Source: Hydractinia symbiolongicarpus (Eukaryota; Cnidaria; Hydrozoa; Anthoathecata; Hydractiniidae). Taken from it: a stretch of DNA of 64,000 bases. The stretch is taken from NCBI RefSeq assembly GCF_029227915.1, contig NC_079875.1, forward strand, positions 40,507,201 to 40,571,200, in the 5' to 3' direction. The position numbers and the translations under genes were made by a program. Each line of letters begins with the position of its first letter. Within the stretch, counting starts at the first letter, position 1. The notes under the pieces are model-generated. The model worked only from the letters and a program-made list of their open reading frames with translations, had not been told where the DNA came from and did no database searches. Of the stretch, positions 62,735-64,000 are shown one piece after another.

Positions 62735-64000
62735 CTATAAAGGGACCTTACATTCATCACAGTTACATTTAGATCCGTCCCACATTTTAATCATGCTTTC
62801 AAAAACTTTAAGATTGTCACATCGTTTCAAATGTGATGGTAGGTTATTCCAAATCTTTGGTCCCAGGGCTGATAAGCTATTAGTTCCAAAAGTCGCGGTC
62901 CTTTTGCTTGAGACTACCAAATTATTTGTATTTTGTTCTCTGACTGTCCTACCGTTATCATTTAAACAAAATATATCTTTCATAAAAAGAGGGCTGCTGT
63001 TATTTATAGTTTTAGAGATTTCTATACACAATGACCGTAAGCGATTTACATTCATGTGACTCTTGCTGGAATTTTTAAGTAAATTTTCGTATGTACTTAC
63101 CGTATCATTATACAGAAATCTTAATGCTCGTTTTTGTATCATTTCGACTTTAGATAAAGATTTAGAAGAAGAAAAATGCCATATAAGGGAACAATAATTG
63201 AAATTTGCGTAGATAAAACTTTGAACTAAAATATATTTTGCTTGAAAGGATAAGAAACTTCTAAATCAAAATAAGGCATTTAGTTGGGCTGATGCTTCGC
63301 GACACAAATCACTAACGTGTCTGTCAAAATTTAATTTATTGTCTATAGTCACACCTAGTAATTTCACGTTATTTTCACTTTCAATAGTTTTATTTCCTAT
63401 ATTAAATTTTAGACCTAAATTATCTGCCTTATTCTTTGTCAGAATTATCGAGTGAAACTTTTCAGGGTTTGCAATCATTTTATTCTCTTTTAACCAGGAG
63501 AGGGCAGTTTTAGCTTCGTTTTCTAAAGTATTTATCAAATTAGGAATAGAATTTGAGAAATTGGATATTGTGTTATCATCAGCGTAATTATGTAGCTTAT
63601 ATTTTTCTATAAAAAGAAACAAATCATTTATAAATATATTGAATATGATAGGTCCCAAAATAGAACCTTGTGGTACACCAGATAAGATAATTTGAAATAG
63701 ACTATAGATCCCATTTATTCGAGTGGCTTGCTCTCTATCAGTAAGATAAGATAGAATGAATTGAAGAGACTTATTGTCAAATCCATAAGCAGCTAATTTC
63801 GCAATTAGTAAGTCATGTGGTACACAGTCAAAAGCTTTTAAAAGATCCATCAAGATCGCACCCACCACATAATTCTTATCAAGTTTACTCTTCCATTCCT
63901 CTATTAAGCGAATTAGTACTTGTTGGGTACTATAGCATTTCCTATAGGCGGAGAGAAAGGTCGACAATTTTGATTCCATATAAGCGGTTATTTGTTCTTT
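62735..64000 (-). pseudogene. Reverse transcriptase of the non-LTR element, partial, one in-frame stop
   Basis: The frame is open at the window edge, so the Met at 63,979 is internal; seven more in-frame codons precede it. Visible motifs, counted from that Met: catalytic Asp in ILMDLLKAFD (D45), SGVPQGSILGP (100-110), the YADD box (132-135) and KLLGVTID (206-213). At 63,266-63,268 a TGA interrupts the frame. The same frame continues for 41 codons to the Met at 63,140-63,142 and then through the element's usual C-terminal region (IQKRALRFLYND, GPKIWNNLP, ending in a Cys-containing CNCDEC tail) to the stop at 62,735. The TGA could come from CGA by CpG mutation. The enzyme would copy the element's RNA at a nicked target site. 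This copy is probably inactive because of the stop, unless that is read through. Confidence 0.88.

Larger units (their letters stand above)
62566..64000 (-). mobile_element. 3' part of a non-LTR retrotransposon (Jockey/CR1/L2-type), cut by the window edge
   Basis: Minus-strand element whose 3' end abuts the satellite at 62,565. On its own strand it reads reverse transcriptase, C-terminal domain, a short AT-rich 3' UTR, AATAAA (62,583-62,588 reversed) and a tail of GAAAA-type pentamers (62,566-62,580) rather than long poly(A). Short microsatellite tails are typical of CR1/L2-related elements. The 5' part and any target duplication lie beyond 64,000, so I cannot tell whether the array resumes. 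Confidence 0.9.

Noticed and set aside
62793-63059. 88-codon plus-strand ORF in the retrotransposon
   Set aside because: Antisense shadow of the reverse transcriptase C-terminal region.

Overview
The window is eukaryotic, most likely from a cnidarian. It holds AT-rich non-coding DNA, a gene with spliceosomal introns, and several eukaryotic transposon classes. The main gene resembles, from memory only, a large family of 'uncharacterized' proteins in coral and hydrozoan gene sets, so the cnidarian assignment is an inference. No cellular housekeeping gene, rRNA or CRISPR is visible.

About 51 kb is one satellite DNA of roughly 373 bp per monomer, some 137 monomers in all. It lies in three blocks (1-11,296; 12,048-35,376; 46,084-62,565) that were one array before transposons split it. 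The array is a patchwork of higher-order repeats (HORs). Reading left to right, the period is 7, 5, 3, 6, 2 and 4 monomers, then, after the large insertion, 7, 2, 1 and 8 monomers. Monomer families are recognisable from linked variants, and the 7-mer domain includes copies that have lost four or gained two monomers. Short ORFs in these blocks are by-products of the repeat.

Three mobile elements interrupt or end the array. (1) A 743-bp non-autonomous DNA transposon at 11,301-12,043 is flanked by TTAA. (2) A 10.7-kb DNA transposon at 35,379-46,081 has 18-bp perfect terminal inverted repeats and a TA target duplication. (3) The 3' part of a Jockey/CR1/L2-type non-LTR retrotransposon, on the minus strand, runs from 62,566 off the right edge. 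Uninterrupted satellite copies elsewhere in the window serve as empty-site controls for the first two.

The 10.7-kb element is the most interesting object. Its plus strand carries an apparently intact eight-exon gene (39,456-43,577). All exon phases match, giving a predicted 1,007-residue protein that I read as its transposase: candidate catalytic Asp residues, a Cys/His cluster and a SAP-like helical segment. A second ORF (43,926-44,693) encodes a Ser/Thr/Pro-rich protein with a helical, coiled-coil-like C-terminus. The left arm contains two nested Harbinger-like MITEs with TTA and TAA duplications, and beside them a 67-nt stretch that folds like a tRNA cloverleaf whose 3' half precedes its 5' half.
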